From Hirsutella rhossiliensis (taxonomy: Eukaryota; Ascomycota; Sordariomycetes; Hypocreales; Ophiocordycipitaceae), in contig NW_025408668.1 in NCBI RefSeq assembly GCF_020360975.1, positions 2,604,001-2,668,000 of the forward strand: a DNA stretch of 64,000 nucleotides, in the 5' to 3' direction. The notes under the pieces are model-generated. The model saw nothing but the letters and a program-made list of their open reading frames with translations. It was not told where the DNA came from and did not search any database. Below, one piece after another: positions 11,312 to 21,449 of the stretch (the first letter of the stretch is position 1; each line of letters opens with the position of its first letter). The position numbers were made by a program, and so were the translations under genes.

Positions 11312-12139
11312 GCCGGATTCTTAGAGCCCCTTTTAAGAAGACGATTTAAACGTTATATAGCTAGGACCCCCCTTTAGCCTTAAAGAGTCTTTACTCGAAC
11401 TTTAGGAGGAACGCTATAAACGTTTAACTCTCCCTTTATTTTATTATCTAGATCGCCGCTACCGCGCGTAACTAAATATTTAACGTTAAGGTAGATTAAG
11501 TCGAGGTACTTTAAGAATTCCTTTTAATTATAACCCCTCTCTACCCTTATCTTATAGTATATAACGACCGTTTATTATAGCCCGGCGTTTAAGTAGTTAT
11601 AGATAAGGTAAAAGATTTCCCTTAAGCTTAAGAAGAATTCTTTAGTAATCTTATACTTCTCCTATATATATTATACCTATAAGGTATAATACTATTATTA
11701 CCTATTAAATTTTCCTAGGCTTAAGAGGGGCTTCCTATAAGTATTCTTCTTTACTATTCCCTTCTTAGTTATTAGCGTCGCTACCTCCCCTATTACCCTT
11801 AAGGGCGGTATTAAACTACTTATCTCGCTATTAGCCCCCTCCTACGTACCTATCCTTATTAATTTATCTATCCTTTAGTATATCCTCTTAATCTAGCCGA
11901 TTAGTTCCTATATTTATAGTTAGCTCTATATTACTTAATACCTTATCTCTACCTCTTTTACTTATAGCGAGAGTATCGCTTACTTTATTATTAGCTAGGC
12001 GTTAGGCCCTCCTATCGCTACTCCTAGCTATCCTTAAGCCTATTCTCCCCCCTCTAAGTTATTAGGATATCTATATTATATCCTTTAGGTCTAATCTCTC
12101 TCTAGGCTTTATAGCCTTATTTAAAAGGAGCTTTAAATA
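11312..12139 (-). pseudogene. Gypsy family D gag and leader (D-1)
   Basis: Aligns with D-2 41768-42591. In D-2 the minus strand reads a Gag-like stretch, GKFDRQRQYYTLQARYIQ followed by EKYEINEEFFLSLREIFYLI, with Gln restored only where TAG/TAA stands. This would encode the capsid/nucleocapsid precursor. It is separated from pol by the nested F-1 and adjoins the 5' LTR at 12140. Confidence 0.6.
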
Positions 12140-12396
12140 TATTAAGGGCTAGCGTATACTTAGCGTAGTAGTATAAGGCTAAATAATTATTTATCTAAAG
12201 CTAAGGAGAAAGGAGGAAAACTCTATTTTAGTCGCGCTAGTTATTTATCTTCTTTAGTCCCTAGCTAGACCTATATTTAAGTACTATTTAGCCTAAGTTT
12301 AGGTCGAGCTCTACTTATACGTAGGTCTACTTTAGCTTAACTTTAATACGGTCGCTATAATATAACCTTAGCCCTTTATAGGCGTAGCTTAAAATA
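12140..12396 (-). repeat. LTR of family D (D-1, 5' LTR)
   Basis: 257 bp, tattaagggc...gcttaaaata, followed by the CTTAG duplication at 12397-12401. Confidence 0.88.
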
Positions 12397-12401
12397 CTTA
12401 G

Positions 12402-12457
12402 TCTTAGATCGCTTAGATTTTTATAGGGTCTGCCTATATACCTATGCTAGCATAGAA
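12402..12457 (-). pseudogene. Family A pol, continuation of A-2
   Basis: Resumes A-2 after D-1: tcttagatcgcttagatttt corresponds to A-1 near 19720. The segment is then cut by a C solo LTR with an AATAA duplication. Confidence 0.7.
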
Positions 12458-12462
12458 AATAA

Positions 12463-12938
12463 TGTCGCGAAGCGTAGCTTAATTTCGTAGTTCTCGGAGA
12501 TATCCCTTAGCACGAGGGACCTAGGAAGCTAAAAAACAGGTTTTAAAGAAGGAGCTAAAAAGAGGTGTAGAAAGGAGGGTAGGGGTAAGAGGGGAAGCAG
12601 AAGTAGCGATGGCTTCCTATAGAGGTAGCGAGAGATAAGACGGATGTATCGGCAACGGCTAGAAAGGAGGGGAAAAACCGGTAAAAAGCTCGGTAGTTAA
12701 AAGGACATTAGTAGCTTCTTTAAGCAGGATCTTCTTTATTAATTAAGATGCTAGACGGGTATAAAGAGGGGCGTTAGATAGAGGAAAGAAGGAGAATTAA
12801 GGAAATATAATAATTACTCCCCTACCGTAATTGCCGCTCCCGTAAGAATTAAATCTCTCTGCCCTACCTATCCGACCCCTTACTTCTAATTTCACCTTCG
12901 TGCATTTTTATGCACTTCTCGTATCTCTCTTCGCGAGA
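12463..12938 (+). mobile_element. Solo LTR of Copia family C, lightly RIPped
   Basis: 476 bp, TGTCGCGAAG...CTTCGCGAGA, flanked by AATAA on both sides (12458-12462 and 12939-12943). It matches the LTRs of full-length C-1. It results from LTR-LTR recombination that removed the interior. Unlike other C LTRs it keeps many CpA/TpG sites (gaggtgtag, cggatgtatcggcaacgg, gtgcatttttatgcac), so it is younger or escaped a round of RIP. Confidence 0.88.
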
Positions 12939-12943
12939 AATAA

Positions 12944-13764
12944 AGCTAAGGTACTTTACCTTCTTAACTTTAAACTCGTACTTATTTAAGTTAAGGTAGA
13001 GCCTATAAAGCTAAAGGCACTTTAAGACCCTTTATACCTTCTATATATAGTCCTTATAAGAGCCGCTTATATAAATAAGGATATTATCTATATATATAAA
13101 GGCGAACTTATTAAGAAAGTTCTTAAGTACGTTATTAATATAATACTAAAAGGTAGCGGGTACTTTAAAGAGGCCGAAGGGCGTTATAAGCTACTTAAAT
13201 AAGCTATAGCGTATATAGAACGCTATCTTTTACTTATCTCCCTCCGCGATCTATACCTTATAGAACGCTTACTTTATATCTAGCTTTATAAACAACTTTA
13301 CCTTTAAGAGGTTATAAAGTATATTTAAGATTAAGGGTAAGGGGTAGCGGTCTAGCCTTATAATTACGTTTAAGGCCTTATAGTTATAATAAAACTATAT
13401 CCTACTTTTTAGCTTATATATAAATAGGACTAGCGCCCTTACTTTAAAGCTACTTACTTAAATAAAACCCTTATTTAAAAAGTCCCTTAGCGTCTTCTTT
13501 AGTACTAATAGCTCTATAGATAATATACTATAAAGCGGCCTAAATAATATAAGTAGCTCCTACTCTTTTTTATTAGTATAAAGTATAACCTTATAGTCTA
13601 CCCTTAGCTTATATAGGTTAAGCTTATTTACTTCCTAGGACTTAAATAGTAGTAGAAGGTTATAGAAGCGCTTTAAAATCTACTACTATAGTTTAAAGGG
13701 CGACTTTAGCTTCTTTATTTAAAGGGCCTTATTAATATTTACTAAGCTAACTATATATTTATAA
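12944..13764 (-). pseudogene. Family A reverse transcriptase (A-2, continued)
   Basis: Minus-strand RT. The catalytic box is at 13083-13094 and reads Tyr-Ile-Asp-Asn, with Asp-to-Asn at the second aspartate as in A-1. The downstream connection region reads LDKYKFKVK-like, followed by KYLGFI-like, as in Gypsy RTs. The segment aligns with A-1 19760-20590 and stops abruptly at 13764, where the homology flips strand. Confidence 0.8.
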
Positions 13765-14012
13765 GTAGTTAAGCTTAATAGTCTCTTAATAAGGGTTTAT
13801 AATAAGATTAATATAGACCTCCTTTACTAAGCTTCCTTTAACCTATTACTAAGATAAAAAGTAGTAAACGCTTAACCGCTTATAATTAAGGTAAAAAAGA
13901 ACGATAAATTTAAGGTTAAGGAGATATAGGCTATATACTAAAAGAAGGTTAGCTAAGGGAAACGTTAAGAGGTCCTTATTAAGTAGTATAGGTACCTTAA
14001 CCCTATATAGGA
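13765..14012 (+). pseudogene. Inverted fragment of family A pol: integrase C-terminus and chromodomain
   Basis: Matches the reverse complement of A-1 17437-17695. The plus strand reads IDLLY..SFNL then a chromodomain-like stretch (KFKVKEI...K...GKR.EVL.K..RYL). It has no LTR or TSD at either edge: the left junction fuses head to head with A-2 and the right junction falls at the shared bases tatagga before Copia C-3. This points to rearrangement rather than transposition. Confidence 0.65.
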
Positions 14013-15338
14013 ACCTAAGAAATTAGCTACTAAAATCTTCCTTTATTAAAGCGATTCGTCCTTTATAAATAATTCCTTAGATAGAAAGAGCTTATAAGGG
14101 TATATTATATCCCTTTTTAAAGGATCTATTACTTAGAGAGCTTTAAAGTAAGCTACTATTATAACTTTAAGTATAAAGGTAGAGCTACTAGCTCTTTTAA
14201 AAGCTTTTAAGGAAGCTATTTTCCTTAGCTAGCTACTTATATCTTTATAACTATAAATTCTATTCTTATTAGCTATAAAATATAATAATATATAGACTAT
14301 ATAAATTCTTATAGAAAATATAAAGCTATTAACCTAGCTATAGTATATCGATATCTATTAGTATTAGCTACGCTAAGAGGTTTAAAGGGGACTTATTTCT
14401 ATCTATTAAGTTTTAATAGTATTAATAAAAGTATATAGTCTTACGAAGCCCTTACTAAAGTAAAAGCTAGCTATCTTTTTATAGTAAATAAGGCTAAAAG
14501 ACGTCTAAGAGAAGCTATCTTTAAAGGCCCGCCTTAAGAGTTTATAAGAGGAGCTAATAGTATATATAAGAAGGTAACGTTTATAGCTAAAGATAAGGAG
14601 TAGGCTTTTCCTTTAAATAGCCCCCTATTTTAATTAGGTTTTTCCCTTTTAAGAAGGCCCCCTTTCTTATAGGATTTTCCCTTTTTTAGGCCCCTATTCC
14701 TTAAGTAGGTCTAAAAGAGCCTAGGGACCTAAAAGGGCCCTTACTTTCCTTAAGTAAAGGGATAAGTATAGAACTAAGAACCTCTTTTATACGCTTACTA
14801 GCCTAAAGCTATATTAGCTATACCCTTACTATAAGGTTAGGCTATAGCCAAAGTAGTATATCGCGAAGCGTAGCTTAATTTTATAGGTCTTAGAGATATC
14901 CCTTAGTAAGAGGGACCTAAAAAGCTTTAAAAAAAACCGGTATAAAAGAAGGAGCTAAAAGGAGGTATAGAAAGAAAGGTAAGGGCGAGAGGGGAAGTAA
15001 AAGTAGCGATAGCTTCCTATAAAGGTAGCGAGAGATAAGATAGATATACTAGTAACGGCTAGAATAAAAGGGGAAAACCGGTAAAAAGCTTAGTAGTTAA
15101 GAGGATATTAATAGCTTTTTTAAGTAGGATCTTCTTTATTAATTAAGATATTAAAGGGATATAAAAAGGGGTATTAATTAAAAGAAAGAAAAAGAAAGAA
15201 AGTAATAAAATAATTATACCCTTACTATAATTACTACTCTTATAAGAATTAAATAACTTTAACTTACTTATCCAACCCCTTACTTTCTTTTTTACCTTTA
15301 TATATTTTTATATACTTTTTATATCTCTTTTTATTAGA
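14013..15338 (+). mobile_element. 3' fragment of Copia element C-3
   Basis: Contains the C-terminal RNase H part of Copia pol (about 14020-14590), equivalent to C-1 48430-49000, an untranslated stretch, and a complete 3' LTR (14859-15338). The right flank is cttat at 15339-15343, the likely TSD. The 5' two thirds are missing. The RNase H shows a SDSSFI.N motif (pre-RIP family version SDADYAGD-like) and a TSS..VELLAL stretch. Confidence 0.78.
14859..15338 (+). repeat. LTR of Copia family C (C-3, 3' LTR)
   Basis: About 480 bp, tatcgcgaag...tttattaga, strongly RIPped relative to 12463-12938. Confidence 0.85.
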
Positions 15339-15343
15339 CTTAT

Positions 15344-15443
15344 AGCTTTAAAGCTTTACTTACTATTACTTAAAGTAGCTAATAATTATTAATATTTTTA
15401 TTATAAATAATATAATTTTATACTATTAATATTAGCTTATAAG
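15344..15443 (-). pseudogene. Family A RNase H fragment (A-4, segment 1)
   Basis: Matches A-1 19290-19395, the RNase H region with the ERNYAIYNKEILAI-like motif on the minus strand. A-4 resumes at 22913 after a C solo LTR; the ATAAG duplication at 15439-15443 and 22913-22917 proves the continuity. Confidence 0.75.
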
Positions 15444-15545
15444 TCTTATAAAGAGAGATATAAGTAGTATATATAAAATATATAAAGGGAAAAGTAAAAG
15501 TAAGGGGTCGGATAGGTAGGGTAGAGATATTTAATTCTTATAAGG

Positions 15546-15731
15546 TATTATAGAGTATATAGAGGCGTATACGTAGGTGCCGTTTATAGGATAATATTAA
15601 TAAGCTATATAAAGCTCTTCTATACGCGGCTAGCCCGCCCTTATACTTATAGGATCTAGCCCTCTATATATAACTATACGGCTTAGGCCGCGGCCTAAGC
15701 CTATTACCTATAATAGTTAAAGACTCTTATA
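15546..15731 (-). repeat. LTR of A-1 (3' LTR)
   Basis: 186 bp, tattatagag...actcttata. The adjoining taataccctcccttaag gives a purine-rich tract on the minus strand (ggagggtatta), the likely polypurine tract that primes plus-strand synthesis. Confidence 0.9.
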
Positions 15732-16034
15732 TAATACCCTCCCTTAAGCGCGGCGTAGCGCTACCCTATTAATAGCTCCTATATAATTAGGCCTATGCCG
15801 CGGGCTCTTCCCTACCCTTTCCCGTTAATAGGGCCGGCCCTACTAGCCCTATTATCCCCGCGCCTATTAGCCTAGGTAGCTAGGACCTAGCTCTATACTC
15901 GTTAGCCGGCTAGCCGTTTAAATAAAGGCGTAACTTATTATATACGCCCTTAGGTAGCCGGCGGCTAAACTAGACCTACGTAAGCCTTAGGTTACCCGTC
16001 CCCTTTACCTTAAGTAGTATTATCTACTAAGGGG

Positions 16035-16042
16035 TATATAAG
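16035..16042 (+). promoter_or_regulatory. TATA box upstream of the antisense unit of A-1
   Basis: TATATAAG on the plus strand, followed by a long C/T tract (16051-16088, runs of ccccccc and cttccc). Copies at 58540 and 59213 keep both elements although RIP has changed much around them. Confidence 0.5.
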
Positions 16043-16278
16043 GCGGCATCCCCCCCTTCCCCCTTCCCTTCTTTCTCTCCCTTCTTTAACTATAGTAGTA
16101 GTATTAATAAGTAAGTTCTACTTTACCTAAGGCGTTAGTCTATTCCTAGCTATATAGGCCGCTTTATTAACGTATACTTATAGTAGTAGCGGTAGTAGTA
16201 ATAATAGCCTTAATAATAATAATAACTTTAACTAATAAGTTCCGCGCTTTATAGAGCGGGAGGCCGTATTCTATCGTA

Positions 16279-17216
16279 CTAACTTCCGCGATAGATATAT
16301 CCGCCTCTCCCTCTCCTACCTCCTCCTTCTTAGAGCGTATAGAGTCGTTCGTCGACGCCGTACTAGCCGCGGCCGACGACGACTCCGCCGCTACCGCCGC
16401 TCTTACCCGCGCCGCTACCACCGCTCCTACCGCCGCCGCCGCCGCCTCTACTACCCTATTCGCTCTTACGTCGCCCCTTAGGATAACGACGCCGTCCCCG
16501 CCGCTACCTATAACGCCCGGCCCCTTAGCCCCTACCTCTATCTCCGCTACCCCCGTAAGTCTATAGTTAGGTAAGCGTAATAAACGTTATCCGCTAACCT
16601 CTTATAGTATAAGCGCTAAGTATAGGCCGGCGCCGCTTACTCGGCCCCTTATATACGTTATACGTCGTAGGAGCTCGACTACTCCGACTAGGCCGGGCGC
16701 CGCCGCGGCGGTAGCTACTACTAGTACGCGCGAGCCGGCCGCGCTTATAAGGCGGCGCCTCCTATCTTACTCGCTACGGCGTTAGCTTAGAAGGCCGGCT
16801 TATATAGGCAGGCGCGGGGGGCTACTAAGAAGCGCCTTACCGCCGCCGCCGCTACCTACCGTAACCTCTGCGCCCTCGAGCGATAGGGCCTTATACCTAA
16901 GTAAGTCCTACTCCTCCGCTCCCTTATTTCCGCCTCTAACGTACCCGGCGCTAGGGATACTACCTCTATCGCCCTATTAGCGGTCCCCTTAGCTATACCC
17001 GCCTCCGCTACCGCCGCTACCCCTGCCGCCGCCGTTAGCCGCCGCCCCTTTACCCTTAGAGCTACCGCCGCCGCCGACTAGCTTATAGGCTTAGAGGGCC
17101 GCCTTAGCGCCTTAGAGACCGCCGCTACCGCTAATAAGAAGGAGGAGGCCGATAAAGATAACGATAATAAAGATAATAATAATAATAACGATAAAGAATA
17201 GGCCTAGGTAGTCTAA
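16279..17216 (+). pseudogene. Antisense two-exon frame of family A (A-1), unknown function
   Basis: On the strand opposite to gag-pol. Exon 1 (to 16554) reads ISASPSPTSSFLERIESFVD then an Ala/Thr/Pro-rich run. A 53-nt intron is at 16555-16607. Exon 2 (16608 onward) reads RQARGATKKRLTAAAATYRN, SLISASNVPGARDTTSIALL, then IGLEGRLSALETA and an Asp/Asn/Lys-rich acidic tail ending near 17216. Stops in frame are TAG/TAA at likely Gln codons. A-7 keeps the same two frames, intron and tail. The GLEGRLSALE segment could form a coiled coil. I recognise no domain. The minus strand is also open over part of exon 1 because the DNA is GC-rich, so the strand call rests on the tail, the intron and the promoter. 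Confidence 0.5.
16555..16607 (+). other. Predicted spliceosomal intron in the antisense frame (A-1)
   Basis: GTAAGT donor at 16555, a GCTAAC branch-like motif at 16593-16598 and a TAG acceptor at 16605-16607 (CAG before RIP is possible). It is 53 nt, phase 0, and joins two protein-like frames that are otherwise out of register. The same sites are at 59723-59775 in A-7. Confidence 0.5.
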
Positions 17217-17439
17217 GGGCTCTGCCTTATAATAAACGCTATTTTTATCTCTACTTATACTATTATACTTATATTACTTATATTACCGTAACTACCCCCT
17301 CCGCTATACTTACTTCGTAGTCCTAGCCTAGGCTACTATTAGTAGTTTATTAGTTTATTATTCTCGTTTACTATTCTAAATAAGGCTTTAAACTTATTAA
17401 GGGCTATAGTTCCTATAAACTTATATATAGGTTCCTATA

Positions 17440-19760
17440 TAAGGTCGAGATACCCGCGCTACTTAACGAGGACCTCCCGGCGTTTCCCCCTACTAACCTT
17501 TTTCTAGCGCGCGGCCTATATCTCTTTAACCTTAAACTTATCCTCTCCCTTTACCTCGATTATAGGCGGTTAAGCGTCCGCTACTTCTTATCTAAGTAGT
17601 AGGTTAAAGGAGGCTCTATAAAGGAGGTCTATATTAATCTTATTATAGACCCTTATTAAGAGACTATCAAGCTCTATAACCTATAGGCTAATAACCCTCT
17701 ATACTATAAACTTTACGTATAGCTAGTTAAGCTTCTTCTTTAGCCGTGCTAACCTATAGTTACGGAGGTCTAGCTATACCTTATCTTCTACTATAAACCT
17801 ATCTATTAGGGCCCTAGTCTTATTAGCGTGCTACTCTTAATCTTACGCTACGGCGGCTATCGCGGATTAATAATAATCCGTGGTCTCTTATAGCTTTTAT
17901 ATAAACGTAAAAGCGCGGCCCTTTAATAACGAATTACTATACTACTCCGCTACTATATCTATAGTAAAGGGAACTAGTAAGGGTAGTTTAAAGCTATATA
18001 TTATAAAGAAAGGGGCTATCTTAATAAAGGTATATAGTTTACTATTTAATATAAGTTAGGCCGCGGGGAGCTAATAGTCTTAGTTTACTTAGTTATAGGC
18101 TATAACGGCTTATAGGTAAGCTTATACCTCTTAGTTAACCCTCTTAAGCTCTCTATCGGTCTATAGGTAATATACTATATTAAGTAGCTATATAATCTAA
18201 AGTAGCTAGTATAGGTACTACTAAAAGCAGCTAGTTTAATTCGATCCCTTATTACTTATAATAGAGGCTAGCTAGCTATATAAGCGGGCCTAGTACTATA
18301 AGAAGCGCTCTATATAAGACTTTATATTTATAGACGGTATTAGCTTTAATACTATAGACTTACTAAGTCGGTCCTTAATTACCTATATATAATAGTTACC
18401 GCCCTCTATAAGTAAGAGGTCCGTTATAAAGTCTATCTATATATATATATAGAACCGGTCGGGTACCGGAAGCTACTTAAGTAGCCCCTTAAGCTACGCC
18501 CTCTAAATCTTAGTACGGCCGTAGATATCGTAGTTATAGAAGAAGCGGCGAACGTAGTACTATAAGAGGGGCTAGTAAAAATCCCTCGCGAGGCCTACTA
18601 CTATACCTTGCCTACCTAGGTAGCCTACGATACTAGAGTTATAAACGAGCTAAACTAGCTTCCCTTAGAGCTCGTTCTATTTATCTAGCTCTAGCGGTCT
18701 ATCCTTCTCCCTAGCTTTTATAGTATATAGCGCGCCCGGTACCTATAGTCTCCCCCGCTAACGTAGGTGCCCCTATAGGTCGATATAATAGTCGGCTACT
18801 TATACCTTTAGCTTTAGCTTTAAATCGAGGCGTCGAGCGCCGGACTTAACGGCGTAGCGCATACTCTTATAGGTATAGTCTAGAGACGATATCCTATCCT
18901 ATAAGCGCTAGAGGACCTTATCTTAGAACACCCGCGCTATACGCGCCCTTAGGCCGGTCTATCCCTCCTCGCTAAGCTAAGGCAAAGGTATAGGGGAAGG
19001 CTTATCTATTAGCGCCGCGCCTTCCTCTACTAAGGAAGCTCCTATATAAGTCTATAGCGCTTCTTACGGGATAAGCTATAGATCCCGGGCCTCGATATCC
19101 GCTCCCGTTAGCTAGTCCTAATCCCTCTAAGAAAGCGTATCTAAGACTATAGAGTCCTGCCCTAGCCGGTACTTAATCGAGAAGTTAAAGCGTAAGAGAT
19201 ACTCCGCTTAGCGGGCTTACCGCTCTAAGAGGTACTAGCGAGTTATAAAGTACTCGAGGTTCCTATAGTCTATAAGAACCCTAAAGCTCTTATAGCTCTA
19301 GAGCTCTACTTACTATTACTTAAGGTAGCTAATAATCGCTAGTATCTCCTTATTATAAATAGCGTAATTCCGCTCTACTAAGGTTAGCTTATAAGAGTAG
19401 AACGCTACTAGTTACTTCTACTTATTTACCTCCTAAGAGAGCGTTCCTTTAAGTACCTAGCACCTATAGTCTGCTTTAACTAACGTAGACCGGTTAAAGT
19501 CCTACTAAAGTAATACTAAGGCTTAAGAGAATAGGTCCTTAAGCGTATAGAACGCTCCTTCCTATATAGGCCCTTAGCGAAAGGCGGTCCGCTTCCTAGT
19601 AATCTCGTTTAAGGGTATTATAATATAGGAGAAGCCCTTAATAAATATCCTATAATAGTTCGCGAACTTAAGGAAGCTCTATACGCCTATCTATATAGTT
19701 AGGGCAGCCTAGTCCCGAATCGCTTAGATCTTTACGGGATCCGCCTATATACCTACGCCG
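17440..19760 (-). pseudogene. Family A RNase H, integrase and chromodomain (A-1)
   Basis: Minus-strand, high to low coordinate: RNase H at 19290-19420 (YKLTLVERNYAIYNKEILAI); integrase core at 18230-18470 with IDFITDL then DRLSKSIVLKLIP and SNKGS, where the family has SDRGS, so the second catalytic Asp is now Asn; chromodomain at 17440-17570 (KFKVKEI.AAR.KK...RREVLVK..GYLD). These would remove the RNA template, integrate the cDNA and bind methylated histone H3. All are inactive through TAG/TAA codons. Confidence 0.82.
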
Positions 19761-20600
19761 GCGTAGATAATAAAGCTTAGGTACTTAACCCTCTTAACCT
19801 TAAATTTATACTTATCTAGGTTAAGGTAAAGCCTATAAAGTTAGAGGCGCTCTAAGACCCTTTATACTTTCTATATATAGTCCTTATAAGAGCCGCTTAT
19901 ATAAATAAGGATATTATCTATATATATAGAGGCGAACTTATTAAAGAAGTCCTAAAGCACGTTATTAATATAACGCTAGAAGGTAGCGGGCGCTCTTAAG
20001 AGGCTAAAGGGCGTTATAAGCTACTTAAATAAGCTATAGTATATATAGAACGCTGTCTTTTACTTATTACCCTCTAAGATCTATACCTTATAAAACGCCT
20101 ATTTTATATCTAGCTTTATAAACTACTTTACCTTTAAAAGGTTATAGAGCGTATCTAAGATTAAAGGTAAGGGGTAGCGGTCCGGCCTTATAATTACGTT
20201 TAGAGCCCTATAGTTATAATAAAACCGTATCCCGCCCCTTAGTTTACGTATAAATAAGACCGGCGCTCCTACTTTAGAGCTACTTACTTAAATAAAACCC
20301 TTATCTAGGAGGTCCCTTAGCGTCTTCTTTAGTATTAGTAGTTCCGCGTATAATATACTATATAGCGGTTTAAACGGTATAGGTAGTTCCTGCCCCTTCT
20401 TATTAGTACGGAGTACGATCTTATAGTTTATCCTTAGCTTATATAAGTTAAGCTTATCCGCTTCCTAGGACTTAAATAGTAGTAGGAGGTTATAAAAGCG
20501 CTCTAGTATCTACTACTATAGCTTAGAGGGCGACTTTAGCTTCTTTACCTAGAGGGCCTTATCGATATCTACTAAGCTAACTATATAGACCGCTACGTTA
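19760..20600 (-). pseudogene. Family A reverse transcriptase (A-1)
   Basis: Minus strand. The catalytic box IYIDNILIYISGSYKDYI is encoded around 19913-19930 (YIDN codons 19913-19924), followed by LDKYKFKVK and a KYLxFI motif of the Gypsy RT thumb. The second catalytic Asp is Asn, produced by a TpG-to-TpA change across the GAT-GAC codons. It is preceded by a palm region that in A-2 and A-4 is also legible. Confidence 0.88.
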
Positions 20601-21449
20601 GCCGCTGCCTAGCCTTCCTCCCGCTTTAACCGTTATATAGTTCTTATAAAAATAGAGGTAAGGACTTCTTATACTAAGTATAAAGCTCGTACGCCTAGTC
20701 CTACGCCTATAGAACCGTCGTTATAGCGGACCTACTATTATATAGGCCTAAACTATAGCTTCTTTTAATATAGAACTAAGTATAACTCTATATATAATAA
20801 CTAGGGTTTCCTAAGGATTAAGGGAAACTCTAGTTAGGGGATTATATAGGCTATAATAAGCTTATAGTAACCGTTAACCTTTATAGCTAGCTACGTAATG
20901 CCCTTAATTACTATACCCTCTATCGCGCCTAAGGCGCCCTTTACTCGCCTTAGGGCGATCTTTTCTACTAGTACTTATATCTCTTATATAAGCGCCTCGT
21001 TAACTATAGCGTAGTACTAGTAGCCCTTATCTATAAGGGCGGCGATAGGTAAGGAGTTATTAACTATAACCTATATTAAAGTAGGCTCCTCTTTTATATA
21101 GGCGGATAATTCCTCCTTCTCCTTTACTAGTACTAGTAATTAGGGCTCCGGAGCCCGTCTTTGCTTTAGAGCTACTCTTTTTCCTCTAGGCCTAAGGGAG
21201 CGGAGTCCTCTTTATCGTTTAAGGTAAGGAGCGGTTCTATCTTCGCTACTTAAACTACTATAAGCCGCTTAGCTAAAAGGAAAGGGCATTTTAATATAAA
21301 GTATATAGACGCGCTATAATATAGGCAGCGGCCGTTAGCCTTTCTTTTCCTAATTTCCTCGCTTATTACCTACTTCGCCCGCTACTTAGAGAGCGGGATA
21401 GTATAGGGGATATTTAAAGACGACTTCCTACTACGTTTAGCTCGGTCTA
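20601..21449 (-). pseudogene. Family A region between gag and RT (A-1)
   Basis: Expected to hold the nucleocapsid end of gag and the aspartic protease by position. I could not read a DSGA-type protease motif. Nothing else is recognisable. Confidence 0.4.

Larger units (their letters stand above)
3654..12396 (-). mobile_element. Full-length Gypsy chromovirus D-1 carrying nested F-1
   Basis: Two 257-bp LTRs (3654-3910 and 12140-12396) bound the element, with a 5-bp CTTAG duplication outside. Subtracting F-1 and its duplication leaves about 6865 bp, matching D-2 (6863 bp). Transcription of gag-pol is on the minus strand: gag near 11312-12100, RT near 7.5-8.5 kb, integrase and chromodomain down to about 5.2 kb. 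Between the chromodomain and the 3' LTR lies a region with its own TATA box and a plus-strand frame. All frames are broken by RIP. Confidence 0.9.

Noticed and set aside
12463..12938. Inverted-repeat DNA transposon (MITE)
   Set aside because: TGTCGCGAAG/CTTCGCGAGA ends look like terminal inverted repeats, but the same unit forms both LTRs of the Copia element C-1.
16167..16421. 84-codon minus-strand frame (also 59410-59607)
   Set aside because: Overlaps exon 1 of the plus-strand unit in a GC-rich stretch where both strands are open; it does not extend into exon 2 and has no neighbouring sense-strand signal. The sense strand cannot be fully excluded.
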